64,000 nucleotides of DNA, taken from positions 2,965,501-3,029,500 of the forward strand of contig CM034102.1 in NCBI GenBank assembly GCA_019914945.1. The letters are read 5' to 3'. Made by a program: the position numbers and the translations under genes. How positions within the stretch are numbered: position 1 is the first letter of the stretch; each line of letters begins with the position of its first letter. Positions 24,953-36,722 of this stretch are shown here, piece by piece. A model generated the notes under the pieces. The model saw only the letters and a program-made list of their open reading frames with translations, did not search any database and was not told where the DNA came from. The stretch is from Typha latifolia (Eukaryota > Streptophyta > Magnoliopsida > Poales > Typhaceae).

Positions 24953-27900
24953 TTATATATATAGCTAAATGCAGATTACCTGCTTATAGTCATTTACAAA
25001 GTAACAATGGGGCAGATGGACAAGTTTTTCTGAATATATATGTGACAAACGCATAGGAGAGACAAACTACAAGGAGAATAAAAAGAAAGAATGTTAGTGC
25101 AACTCCTAGAAGCAGGGGAGCTTCCATTGGGGAAAGGAAGAACATATGACTTCTTTATTGTACCTCATCAGTGACTAAATAGTCAATATAACTTGCACCA
25201 GTTGTCCCAGGGAAACCCATGTAAGAAACTTGGATAGGTGCTGGTTGCATTGCAAATATTTCATTTTTTGCACCCTGAAGAGCAAGGCACTGAATCAACA
25301 ACAGGATCACTTGGAACCTCAACAAGTAAAATTAACAACATATACCAAGTGACAACTGCAAGAATGTTAATATGACAACAATATAAGAGCAATGACGCAC
25401 ACTAAGTCATTAACTATACAGCAACTAATATTGTTATCTCCTATGCAAGTAGTTCTATGATATACTTCTGGGGAATACTTTAGAACAATAAATACTTGGA
25501 GCTATAAGCAAATTACCAGGAGACCAGATACAAATTAAAAACAGAACTAAGTTGCAGTCCATTAACTTCTCCTTCAACCAAACTAACTTCAGTCCCTAAC
25601 AGGGAAGCCACTTTATATTCAAATGGTAACAGAGAGAACCATATAAAATCCAGTAATCAATTTTCTTACCATATTATTGACTAGAAATTTCCTACCAAAA
25701 GAAGTTTAGTACAGTCCGTTCTTCATTTTTTTAATTTGGGCTCAAACAAGTGCTGAAAACTGCAAGATATTGCAAAAGTTACCAATAAAGTGCCATGGAA
25801 ATGGTTGATCATGACCCTGTAGATAGTACTAAGATACCAGGCTTTATATTCACGCACTCGTATACCCATGATAGCATCTCTCCCCTTGTTCTTTCTCTTT
25901 GTATTCTCTTTCTACTGTTAATCCAAGTTTCGCAACTCTATCCTTCGGGATATTCTAACTCTATCTGTAAGATTAAACTATCCATATTCAAACATATATT
26001 GAAGGTTGACGTTCATTTTGACCCTGCTGCAAAAGGAGTTTTCTCTGGGGCTTGCAGTGATGTCACATTGTGATATAACAAAGAATGCAAAGAAGACTTA
26101 ACAAACTGTTAGAGAGATTTTGAGAATCAGCTGCAGTATGTAACAAAAGGATCAATAGCAAGAAACCTAGAGTAGCATGTAAAGATTGTGCTATTATTGT
26201 TGTCAGGGATACCTTTGTGTAACCATTGAGGTTGACAAGAATATGTATTTTATCCTCATTGATCAACCTGGCAATCATATCAGCTGATATGGAAGACACG
26301 TCAACGAAGCGCTCTGCTTCAGACTGGATACGTTGACGCCATTCGCTGCCATCACTTTGACTTAAGGCATAACAGAAAACCTGTAGATAGATTTGTTAGC
26401 ATAAATTGAATGGGAACTCTAGATGTACTATAAGAGAATCATAAATGTACGCAAAGAAATGTTCATCAACCTCAACATTTTCTCGGTTGTGCATCCCAAA
26501 TACTGAACCCATAAGATGGGAAAGAGGGTGGTTACCAAAATCACTACTCACATACCTGGAAAATCATCAAGAAATGCATAAGAATATTAGGAATAGAAAG
26601 GTATCAATAAGCATTATGAGTAAAATACATACCCCACCCTGAGCCGACCATTTTTACTTTCAGCCTTGATAGGTAAGGGGGCTGGATGTGTGAATGCAGG
26701 GAGCTTAAAACGAGAGGCAACCAAAGAGCAATGTGCTGCATATTTTTGGCTATATGACAATGACAAGCAAATATTCAGCCTTAGAGTACATCTACCAACT
26801 GGCATAAATCTAAAATAATCAAATCAAGGAGAAGGCTGAGACATTAATAATTTTCAAATATAAACATAGGGAAAATATTTCACATAGTCACCTGATTTCC
26901 AAAGCAAGAATTGGATCGATTGGGTAAGCAATAGCATGAAAAGGTTGTACACTTGGTAGAACAGACATCTGAAATAATGAATGTGGTGGAGTGAAACCAA
27001 AGTATACAATAATTCCTAAAAAAGTAAGATAACAACAGAAAACAACATAATCATTTGCAATACCTTTATCTGCCTTCTGATGATTCCCTCAACTTCAGCA
27101 AACTTCTTGTCTCGGTCATCCCAATCACATACACACTGATGAGTCATTAGCACAACAAGTCATAATGAAGAAATCATATGAATGTAACACTTCAAATAAT
27201 TAGCAAGTCAAGGTTGTCAATTCCTTTATAGCTTAATGAACTGAATTATATCTGAAAAGGCCTTAATGACCTTTTTTAATCTTCTAAAGCTTCTGCTAAC
27301 ATATTGCTGTAATACATCTAAGAGGACCATATGATTCACAATAATGTTTTAGAATTTACAATTTTCCAATTTAGCAAATGTTATAAGTGACTAATAACTG
27401 AACGAGAAAAGATTGCAGTTATTGAAGGGCATTTGCTCTGACCTGTAAAGTGTGTAAGAGATTACAAGTTGCCTCAGGGAAATCCGATCGTAGCAGCAGT
27501 GCCTGCTTATAACTCTTTATAGCTGCTTCCACATGTCCACTACAAAAGTGATTCCCAAAGGGAGGACAAAATAACGGAAATGCATCAGTAGCATGCCTGC
27601 TAATAGCTGATTGTGCTTAAGATAAGTCGGATGAAAGATAAAAATAAAAGCTAAGTACGTGTCCTTGTAAGCTGAAGCTAGATTTGCATGAGCTTCAGCC
27701 ATAGTTGGTCTGATTGTTACAGCCCGAAGATAATCCTGAATTGCATCACTGACTCGACCAATTTCCTTAAATGTGTTTCCTCTATTGACAAGCCCGTCGG
27801 CTGCCATAGGATCTATACGCAGTACTTCATTGTAACAAGTTATGGCATCAGCATAGTTACCCTGTTGCAAAAATAGAGTATCCAGCACGATCACCGGAAA

Positions 27901-30900
27901 TTGAATAGCAAATGGAAAATTAATTCTCTAAAAAAGAAAAAACAAGTTCATTGTTGCAGGCACCTGTTGCTTGTATATTATAGCAAGATTGCTGAAAGGA
28001 GCGGATAATCCATTAGTAACATTTAATGTTGCCTTATAGTATGTCGCAGCTACACTCGTCATGTTCCTGGAAGTTCAGATAGTATTTCAAAGTGAACCAT
28101 GATAAAACAATCCAAAATCTAACAATATATTAAACCACAATTGAGAATTCTTACCACTCCATGTAAATGTTCCCAAGGTTTGTAAGAGCTTGTGGGTGAT
28201 TAGGTTGGAGAGCAAGGCATGACTTCAACCAGGGGAAAAAAGTCATACATAGTGTTATCATAGAAAAAATAATGAAAAGATAATGAAGTTAAACACTCAC
28301 CCGATAGCAATTCATAGCTTCCTCCACTCTGCCACCATCTTTCAGAGCATTCCCCTTTCAGTAAGAAGAATATTTCATCCCAAATAATCATTATTAATGT
28401 TCATATTACTCTGTTAAGATAGAACAAGTACATGATACCAGGATGCTCAAACTAACCAGATTATTGTATGCCTCAATAAATGTGGAATCATAACTAATGG
28501 CATGCTTGTAATGCAGGATGGCCAAATCCAGCTGGCCTTGCTCATAATATGTACTCCCAAGGTTTCCTGCCACAGATTAGACCATCAAATATTACTGCGT
28601 ATATCATACATGTGTACACACACACAAGCAACTGGCTACATCAAATTATCAACACAAGCTAGTATAAGAAAATCTCCCTGGCAACCTCTTTAATTAGAGT
28701 TCAAGTCCGAGATTATCTCATATAATATGTTCATATCACCAATTCGCTAAAGCAATAGCCCTTCCAAAAGGTGAAAGGAGATACTCACCATAAACTATTG
28801 GATCATCAGGACGTGCTTGTAAAGCATACTGATAGCACATGATAGCCTCCTCAGGCATTCTCAAAGTCTGGAAATTACCACAACCAAAAAAAAATATCAT
28901 TTTCCAAAAGGGAAGACCAAAGTGGCCGCAAAATGATACCGATTACAGGAATTCATTAAGTCACACCTTGTAAACATTCCCAAGGTTCAGGTAGGCATCA
29001 GCAAATGCTGGCTTGTGCTTGATCGCTTCCTAAAATAGAAAATATCATCAAAATTTAAGAATAATCAAATTCAAAGAGAAAACAGATGCTATGGATTAAC
29101 AAAAATTTACACACTTCAATTAAACATAGGAAGAAACAATAAATCCAGCAATAAATGATAGAAATTCAAACAAGTGATTCATGACAGTAGTCGATCCATC
29201 AATTTTGTTTCAGGTCCAACATTACCAGAAAATTTAACGAGGCCAACATGTATCCAAGAACAAACCTCTCACTACTCAGGGATATTAAGAAACAAAAAAA
29301 ATCTGAACTTGCAGTTTAAACTGTACAAGCATTTTTAATACCATTGGAAACAAATCTAATCCCCAGTTTAAATTATATTAAAAATCCTCTCCTCTCTCCT
29401 ACCACCTACCTATCTCATTTCACAAACCAAACTTTCTCGCTTAATTTTCCCACGTACCTCTTTATCTCATTCCTTATTGAAGTATGCATTGCATTCTTAC
29501 AAGTATGCAACACATATCTAATTATGAGAACACTTTAATTTACATTTATAAGTCAAGTCAAGGGTATTTGAGTCAATTTCCTATCCTCATTATACTTTTA
29601 CTTTAACTTTATATAACATCAAAAGTAATTATTACATCAATATTCTAGTTTACAACCAAACATCAAATTACTCTATTTTGATTAAAGATACAATTCGTAA
29701 GAGTAAGAAATTAAACCTACTCTAGATTTTCTCCAGAAATCAAACGGGCCCAGACTTACTAAATTAGCCAACACTGTGATAAGAATCACCTATTCAATCA
29801 TGCCAAACCCTTAACTGGAAACCAGACGCCCTAAAATATTAGCCAACATATTTACTAAATTAGCCAACACTACAATAAGAATTATATCGCCTACTCAATC
29901 ATGTCAAACTAAAATAAATAAGCAATGAAAAATTCATTCTATAGCAGTATTTCTATCAAAAAAGATTCCAACTCAAACAGATTTTTAAGTCACTCAGTGA
30001 AAAATTTAACAACATACAAATGCTCCCACAGCTGAAGATATCACATATTTTAGATATGACACCTAAGCTCCATGTAAGACAACTCCACAATAAAATTAAC
30101 TGACAACATAAATGTTTTCTTTTAAAATTATTAACAAGAAGAAAGATCAACACATGCCAATGTAACACTGTATATAGCTTGCTTTTTCTTTTAAAATCTT
30201 GAATCAAGTCGCCCCTTAAATTTCATAAAATGATAAAACCATTTGTAACATACATCTCACCGTTCAAATTCTCATGCCTGTGAACAATGCTTAACTTGGG
30301 AGTCTCGGACAAAATCAGTACAATGAAAACTAATTGAATTACTCAAGAAAAACAGAAGAATCACCTTACTTTGCAGCAACTCCAAAAACCACCAACAGTA
30401 ATGATGGATTAGCTCCCTCTTTTCAAAATCAAAAGACCAGGACTAAAAGATACAAAGAAAATCCGTCCACCTAAAGAATCAGTAGCCATTATCTCTGTAC
30501 CTTCTGTTTCAAGAAGCCGCAAATTCAAAGCTTATCGCAATAATTTAGTCCAAAGTGAAAAATCAATTTATTTCTTTTTCTTGCAATCCCATAGATTCAC
30601 AACAGCTATGTTAGTTGAGGTAACTTTGTGTATTACAAGGGAGTATAAATAACAATTCACAGTACAAAACTCCTAACAGAAATCTGTTCAGCAGCATAGG
30701 AAAAAAAATCATTTTACTTTCCTTTTTGCCAGGAAAATTGGTTTTTAATTCTAGATACACACACATAGATAATTCATTATAGATAAAAGTCCCCTCAGGG
30801 TGAAACCAAATGGAGAAGGAAGACAATGTTGGAAGCATAAATTTTGAAATAAGCCTCAGACAGAAGGCATGCTAAGAACCTTATAATATAACATAGCTCT

Positions 30901-33182
30901 GTGAAGATCCCCTGTCTGCATGAAAAGCCCAGCAAGATTGGACCAGGCAACTGCAAAGGTAGGTTGTATACGTATAGCCTCGGCATAGCACTTGAATGCC
31001 TGCAATGAACAGGATTTTAACTTCTCATGTACAATATAACTTACAATATCCTATCAATTTGCATATAGAGATTGGAAAAAAATTGAGTGGTACCTCATAG
31101 AGGTTATTTACTGCAAGTACTAAACAGAATTTAAAGCCAACTTTGTAATACATGTATCAAGTATCAACAACCAGCAAAAAAAATTGATGGATAGTTTCCA
31201 GAACTTACATCTTGAAACAATCCTTGTGCTTTCATAAGATTACCCAGGTTGTTATGCGCATCAACCTATGAAGGTAAAATAATAACTTTACGAATCCAGT
31301 GTAACAATAATAAAAGACAGACAGAACAACAGGAAATAATATATATACCAGATGAGGGTTTAGTGCAAGAGCCTGGCGACAGCATTGAGCTGCCTCATTA
31401 AGCCTTCCTTTTCGTGTGTAAGCACTTGCTAGGTTTGCCCATGCATCACAAAAGTTGGGTCGGAGCTACAAAAGCAGGAGCCAGTAATTCTTAGGTCACA
31501 GAATCAGGAATGTACTTCTAGATATAGAACAAGAACAATGCTTGATGCATTTTTTGCTAATGAAAGCAAGATTTACAAAATGTTTGTTTTTAATAGTCCT
31601 GATATACTCTTTAACAAATTCTTGCTATATTTTGTGTTTGGTGCCTAGTTCAAGCTTAATTGATTGGCTTCATTGCCAGCACAATGAAGATGATATTGAT
31701 GACTAGATCAAACTATACTCTAAAAGAAAGATAAAAGGCAACTCTGCATTTACAAGGTCAAATAGCAAAAGGACGATGGTCATTCTTAAACAATATATTT
31801 AAGCTCAATGACAGTCCCCCGTGAACCTCACGGACATGTCCAAGCAGCTCAAATAATTTGGCCAAGTAAAATTGTAAACCATTTTCTATGGAACATAACC
31901 TGTCCTGGGAAATATTTGCTCTTATTTTGAGCCACACAAGATAAGTAGCTGGAATAGCAAGTACCAGCTATTGTGACAATGGAGCTGCGTGACATCTTAT
32001 AGTTCTAATTATCTAATATAATGCTCTCATGAGGTGCAAGAACAAGCTAGTACTGTTAGCATGAAGCAGTAAGGTAACCTTCAATTCTATGCACCATAAA
32101 GTGAACAACTTATTGGCTAAATCTTGTATGTTAAGATCAAAGTGTCAATCTAAGTCTGCAAATGGAATCAGGCATCACTTGTATGCCTACACATTGTGAA
32201 TTCAATTGTATAATAGCACCTCATAGCACTGAGAGTAGAAGAATGCTAAACAGTAGAACAGTGTTGAAATACACATACCTGAATAGCAAGTAGATAGTAA
32301 TTGATGGCAAGGTCTAAGTTTCCTTTCTCCTACACCAACACACAAAGAATATTATGCATGTAAATATCTATACTCATACGCTACCCTCTTCTTAGATAAC
32401 TCTTTTCATTCAAGGGTCAATGTTTACCTTCCATGCATTTGCCATGTTTCCATAGCACTCGGCAAAATGTGGGTCAATAGCAAGAGCTTCCTCATTCTTT
32501 GCAATGCACATGTCAAATTCACGCAACTGAAATAAAAAATTAAACAAAAAAACAACAGAAGCAGAGATTAATCAAAAGATAAGAGCAATAATAACGAAAA
32601 AACTGAGATCACCAATTGTTAGTGACCCAAAGTAACAGAACATGCAAACCAAATTAACCTGGTAATAGACTGCGCCGAGTAGCAGGAGATTGTCAGTTCG
32701 TTTTGGCTTTTTCCTGTAGATAGCATTGCAGTGTTCCAACGCCTGCTTGTAGTTCCCAGCTTTGTAGTTCTGATGAGCTAGCGCCAAATGCGTGTCCTCA
32801 TCAACTAAAACCATCCAACAATCAAATTTTTACAACTCATTAAAACCCTAATCTTGCACAAACCAACAAACTCAACATCAAAGAAAGATAATTTTTCACA
32901 ATGAATAGGAAAAAAAATAAATAAACCTTCTAACGATTTCATGATCAGGGGCTTGACATCAGCAGGGCCATCGATCGTCAGGAGGGAGAAAGGCTTGACA
33001 TCAAGATCGGCGCTCCCGAAGGGCGCCATATGAAACCCTAGGCCGCCGTTGCCGGCGCTCGAGGAGGAAGATCCGGCGGCAAGATTGGGTCCGAGCAGCT
33101 GCTGCAGCTGCGGCGGGGGAGTTGGCTGCTGGTGGTGGAAGTGATGGCCCTCCCGGCCATCGCCCTGCAGCGAGAGCATCAT
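23029..33182 (-). CDS. SEC: SECRET AGENT, O-linked N-acetylglucosamine transferase (OGT)
   Basis: About 28 exons, from 33182-32937 (first) to 23142-23029 (last), encode a protein near 970-980 aa. The start is the paired ATG at 33182/33179 (MMLSLQGD). A His/Pro/Gln/Gly-rich N-terminus leads into 11-13 TPR repeats, read from 32804 down to about 27441 (for example [58 protein letters not shown]). The GT41 catalytic part follows. [16 protein letters not shown] (about 26540-26490) carries the catalytic-region histidine. Downstream are [39 protein letters not shown] and the UDP-binding [17 protein letters not shown]. The end is [15 protein letters not shown] to a stop at 23029. SEC adds O-GlcNAc to Ser/Thr of nuclear and cytosolic proteins and acts with SPINDLY in hormone and developmental control. 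The N-terminal and [11 protein letters not shown] ends distinguish SEC from SPINDLY. Several introns exceed 1 kb; none breaks the frame. Confidence 0.96.
24025..24132. repeat. TG/TA microsatellite with perfect 16-bp inverted repeat, SEC intron
   Basis: A run of alternating purine-pyrimidine dinucleotides (TG, CA, TA) lies in a SEC intron. Inside it, 24052-24067 and 24071-24086 are perfect inverted repeats separated by the three bases GTA. Such a sequence can in principle form a cruciform or left-handed DNA. The short ORFs here on both strands are translations of the repeat. Confidence 0.85.
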
Positions 33183-34285
33183 CGTCGGCGACGAAACCCT
33201 AGAATCGACTCCCAAAATCGGAAGATCAAATCGGAACCCTGGGTGGGATCGGAGAAGGGGATGGATTCCGATGGAGATACCCTAGCTCGAAGGAGCGCCC
33301 TAGAATTTTTTTGGGAAGAAGGCTTGGATCTAATACTTTAATTCGCGACACTTCTGGTCTTTTTCTTCCGCGACGCGGCTTTCCTTAAAGGCTTGACGTT
33401 GTATATACACGGAAGGCTTGCATAGTATTTTATGCGGACGAAATATCCACCGTTCGTATTGACTAATATATTTTGATTTGGACGGATGCGATCTAATGTG
33501 TTTATAGTGATTCTATGCGGGCTGGGTGAAAGGCGAGTGATGATGGTAGGATGGAGAACCGAGGGAGTGATGTTTACGGATCCATAGCTTTTATATTTCT
33601 TTCTTTACAATTTTTTATTTCAGTTTAGTACGATTCAAGTATTTTTATTTTTATTTTTATTTTTATTTTTATATGGTCGATACGATTTGTATTTATATTT
33701 GGACAGTCTTATATAAACGAGCCTAACAAATAGTAAAAAAATAATAATAGAACAAAACACTTGTTAGTATTTTTATGTGAATCTCTAAACTGTACTTATA
33801 TAATACTTGGATCATGGCACATCCAATTTTTAAGGGTCTGAAATTCTATGAGATAAATGATATCTTGTGATTTGCTTTAATGATTTATCCAGACTTACAT
33901 ATATGATGTATCTACTAGAACTAATAAGGAGGTTAAAAAAAATGTGAAGCGTATGCCAACTGAGGTTGTAAAGTCTACGAGATGTTAACGAAAGAAGCAG
34001 CTCTGGATCAAGGAGAAGAATTTGATGTTAGTAGAACATATCTAAGAATTCGGTTTAAATTCTCAGTGATCTTTAAGAAGTATGCCAACTTATCATTGAA
34101 TTTTGGGCCATCAATTGCTCCTAGTCCTAGCTGCTGCTTGAAATACTTGATTTTTCTTACATCCTACAGTATGCCAAATACCTTTCACAGCAGTTTTCCT
34201 CAACGTTTCCTATAGGAAATGTGCCATGTAATTAATAAGACACCCACTCAAAATACATCAATCAAACATCTCCGTTGCACCCAAG
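33183..34285. other. Divergent intergenic region, SEC / PPR genes
   Basis: The left part is the SEC leader (GAAACCCTAG near 33203). The middle is very AT-rich and includes an (ATTTTT)n repeat at 33641-33672. A small open frame at 33982-34215 has no recognisable similarity. No gene was seen. Confidence 0.5.
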
Positions 34286-35638
34286 ATGCTCCTCTCCTCT
34301 TCCATCCTCCGCCGCCCACCCTTCTGCTGCCTCCTCCTCCTCCGCTCCATCTCAACCACAAATTCGACTTCACCTTCTTCCAACGACGCCTACTTCGCCG
34401 CCGTCCACCACATCGCCTCCATCGTACGACGTGACTTCTACCTCGAGCGCACCCTCAACCGCCTCCGCCTTCCCAGTCCCACACCCGATCTCGTCCTCCG
34501 CGTCCTCCGCGCCGCCGCCCCCTCCTCCCCTCTCCACGCCCTCCGCTTCTTCCACTGGCTCCGCTCCTCCTTTCCTTCCTACCGCCCTTCCACCTCTGAC
34601 TTCGACGCCCTCCTCCTTTCCCTCGCCGCCCGCCGCCACTGGCGCCACCTCTGGTCCCTCTCCGCCGACATGCTCTCCCTCTCACTCCCCCTTCCCCCTT
34701 CCACCTTCGCTTCTATCATCCGATCCTACGGAGACGCCGGCCTTCCCGACCTCGCCGTCGAGATCTTCAACCGCCTCCCCCGTTTCCACTGCCCTCAGAC
34801 CACCGCCGTCTACAACGCCCTCCTCTCCGCCCTCTGCCGCGCCCGCAACTTCCCCGGTGCCTACGCCCTCGTCCGCCGCATGGCCCGGAAGGCCGTCCCC
34901 CCCGACCGCGAGACCTTCTCCATCCTCGTCGACGCCTGGTGCGCCGTCGGCAAGCTCCGGGAGGCGCAGGAGTTCCTCGACGAGATGGCGCAGAGGGGGT
35001 TCAAGCCCCCCGTCCGGGGCCGCGACCTCCTCATCTCCGGCCTCGTCGGCGCCGGCTACCTCGAGTCCGCGAAGAGCATTGTCCGCCGCATGACCAAGGA
35101 AGGGGCCTTGCCGGACGTCGACACCTTCAATTCCCTCCTCGACGCGCTCTGCAAGTCCGGGGACGCCGTGTTCGGCGTCGACCTCCTTGAGGACGCGAGC
35201 GACCGGGGGCTCTGCCCGGACATCTCCACCTACAAGATCTTAATCCCGGCGGTGGCGAAGACGGGGAAGATCGAGGAGGCGTTCAGGCTGTACTACGCGG
35301 CGGTGGACGACGGGCACCGACCATTCCCGAGCCTGTACGCGGCGATCGTCAAGGCACTGTGCAAGGCGGGGAGGTTCGCCGACGCGTTCGGGTTCTTCGG
35401 CGACTCGAAGGCGAGGGGCCACCCGCCGAACCGGCCTGTATACACGATGCTTGTGAAAATGTGCGTGAGAGGAGGGAGATACGTGGAGGCGGCGAATTAC
35501 CTGGTGGAGATGACGGAGATGAGGCTGGTGCCGAGGGGCCAGAGCTTCGACATGGTGGTGGAGGGATTGAAGCATTGCGGGAAGCACGACCTCGCCAGGA
35601 GGATCGAGCAGTTGGAGCTCTCGCTTAGCCGTCGTTGA
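34286..35638 (+). CDS. P-class pentatricopeptide repeat (PPR) protein, probably mitochondrial
   Basis: A single intronless frame of 450 aa. The first 30-40 residues are Arg/Ser/Leu-rich with almost no acidic residues (MLLSSSILRRPPFCCLLLL), as in an organelle transit peptide; mitochondria are more likely than plastids. From about residue 150 on there are roughly nine tandem 35-residue PPR motifs, for example TTAVYNALLSALCRARNF, ETFSILVDAWCAVGKLREA, DTFNSLLDALCKSGDA, STYKILIPAVAKTGKIEEA and PVYTMLVKMCVRGGRYVEA. No E, DYW or SMR domain follows, so it is P-class: an RNA-binding protein for organelle transcript processing, stability or translation. The target cannot be read. The gene is far more GC-rich than its surroundings, especially at third positions, which also produces long stop-free frames in other phases. 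Confidence 0.93.
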   Translation: MLLSSSILRRPPFCCLLLLRSISTTNSTSPSSNDAYFAAVHHIASIVRRDFYLERTLNRLRLPSPTPDLVLRVLRAAAPSSPLHALRFFHWLRSSFPSYRPSTSDFDALLLSLAARRHWRHLWSLSADMLSLSLPLPPSTFASIIRSYGDAGLPDLAVEIFNRLPRFHCPQTTAVYNALLSALCRARNFPGAYALVRRMARKAVPPDRETFSILVDAWCAVGKLREAQEFLDEMAQRGFKPPVRGRDLLISGLVGAGYLESAKSIVRRMTKEGALPDVDTFNSLLDALCKSGDAVFGVDLLEDASDRGLCPDISTYKILIPAVAKTGKIEEAFRLYYAAVDDGHRPFPSLYAAIVKALCKAGRFADAFGFFGDSKARGHPPNRPVYTMLVKMCVRGGRYVEAANYLVEMTEMRLVPRGQSFDMVVEGLKHCGKHDLARRIEQLELSLSRR

Positions 35639-36722
35639 TGGAAACGAGAAGAGAGATGTCTCTTTGAGGGGAAGCAATGGAAGAAGCGCAAGCAAATCTC
35701 AATCGTCGTTAAACAAAATGAAGAGAAGAGGCTCCAGAGCTTGGAAATACTAAAAAAAAACATTGATTCCATCTAACTGAATACTGGAGAACTTATTCAG
35801 CATCACTACTAACCGGATAAGTTTTCTTTATTAAGAAAGGTCTATATGAAGTGTTGTGGCAGTTATCTTTCAATTTCTAAAATTAAGTTAGCCATTTTGC
35901 TTTGCAAACACACCTCTAAACATAAATAAAGATTATTTTTTCCCTGTTTCTTTCTTTGCCCAACTAAATTTAGTCCATTACTACTCACTAGCTCATAAGA
36001 TATTAGTTCGAGCCAAACATAATTAGCGAGTGTAGTACTTCAAGCGTATAAAAGATATTTAGCAAAACTTAAAATGTATACAAGTACTATAGAGAGCTTA
36101 TCAAATATTATTATTAGTTTTCATAATAAAAAACTTGCCAAGGGAATTTTCCTAAGAACTCAGAGATAGAGAGAAAGAAGGCCATCTATGACTAAGGTTA
36201 AATAGTTAAATCTAACACTTCAATATTTAACTCAATTAACATTACTCGATGGTACTAAATTATGGCTATATGTAATATATAATAAATTAATTTATCTATT
36301 TTGAGTCGGCCAATGGAATAGTGTTTAAATGATTAACGAGGCTCACTATATGAGTGCACCCGAATTCCATAGTGATTTAAATTAATTGAGACACCGTTGC
36401 ATTTTCATCTCCCTCAAAATATAAACTTCATTTTTTTTCCTTTTTTTTTTTTTTGGGTAAGGAGAAGCATCGAATCCCTATCGAATAAGCTTACACGCTG
36501 CGTCTAGAAGCATCAGCTCCCCCCGCCCCCTGACCCCCTCTCTCTCTCTCCACTTCCCCTCTTTAGAACTCTCTAGAATCCCCCCAACTCACTCTTCTAC
36601 CCCTCACTTCGTCTCATCTAATTCATTCTTCGCGTCTCTTCGCATCGATCTTTCTCTCTTGCTCCTTGCGCTCTCGATTCGCTTGCTGATTTCTGAGAAA
36701 AGAAAATCTAATTTTTTGAGGC
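35639..36722. other. Intergenic: PPR 3' flank and FKBP promoter
   Basis: AT-rich to about 36460, then a CT-rich leader before the FKBP start. At 36565-36579 the blocks AGAAC, TCTCT and AGAAT form a three-unit heat-shock-element-like site whose outer units match GAA and whose middle unit (CTC) departs from TTC at one base. A (CT)n tract lies at 36538-36551. No gene was seen. Confidence 0.45.

Noticed and set aside
34275..35093. 272-codon Ser/Pro-rich frame overlapping the PPR gene
   Set aside because: It is an out-of-phase reading of a GC-rich gene with few stops; composition is low-complexity and there is no domain.
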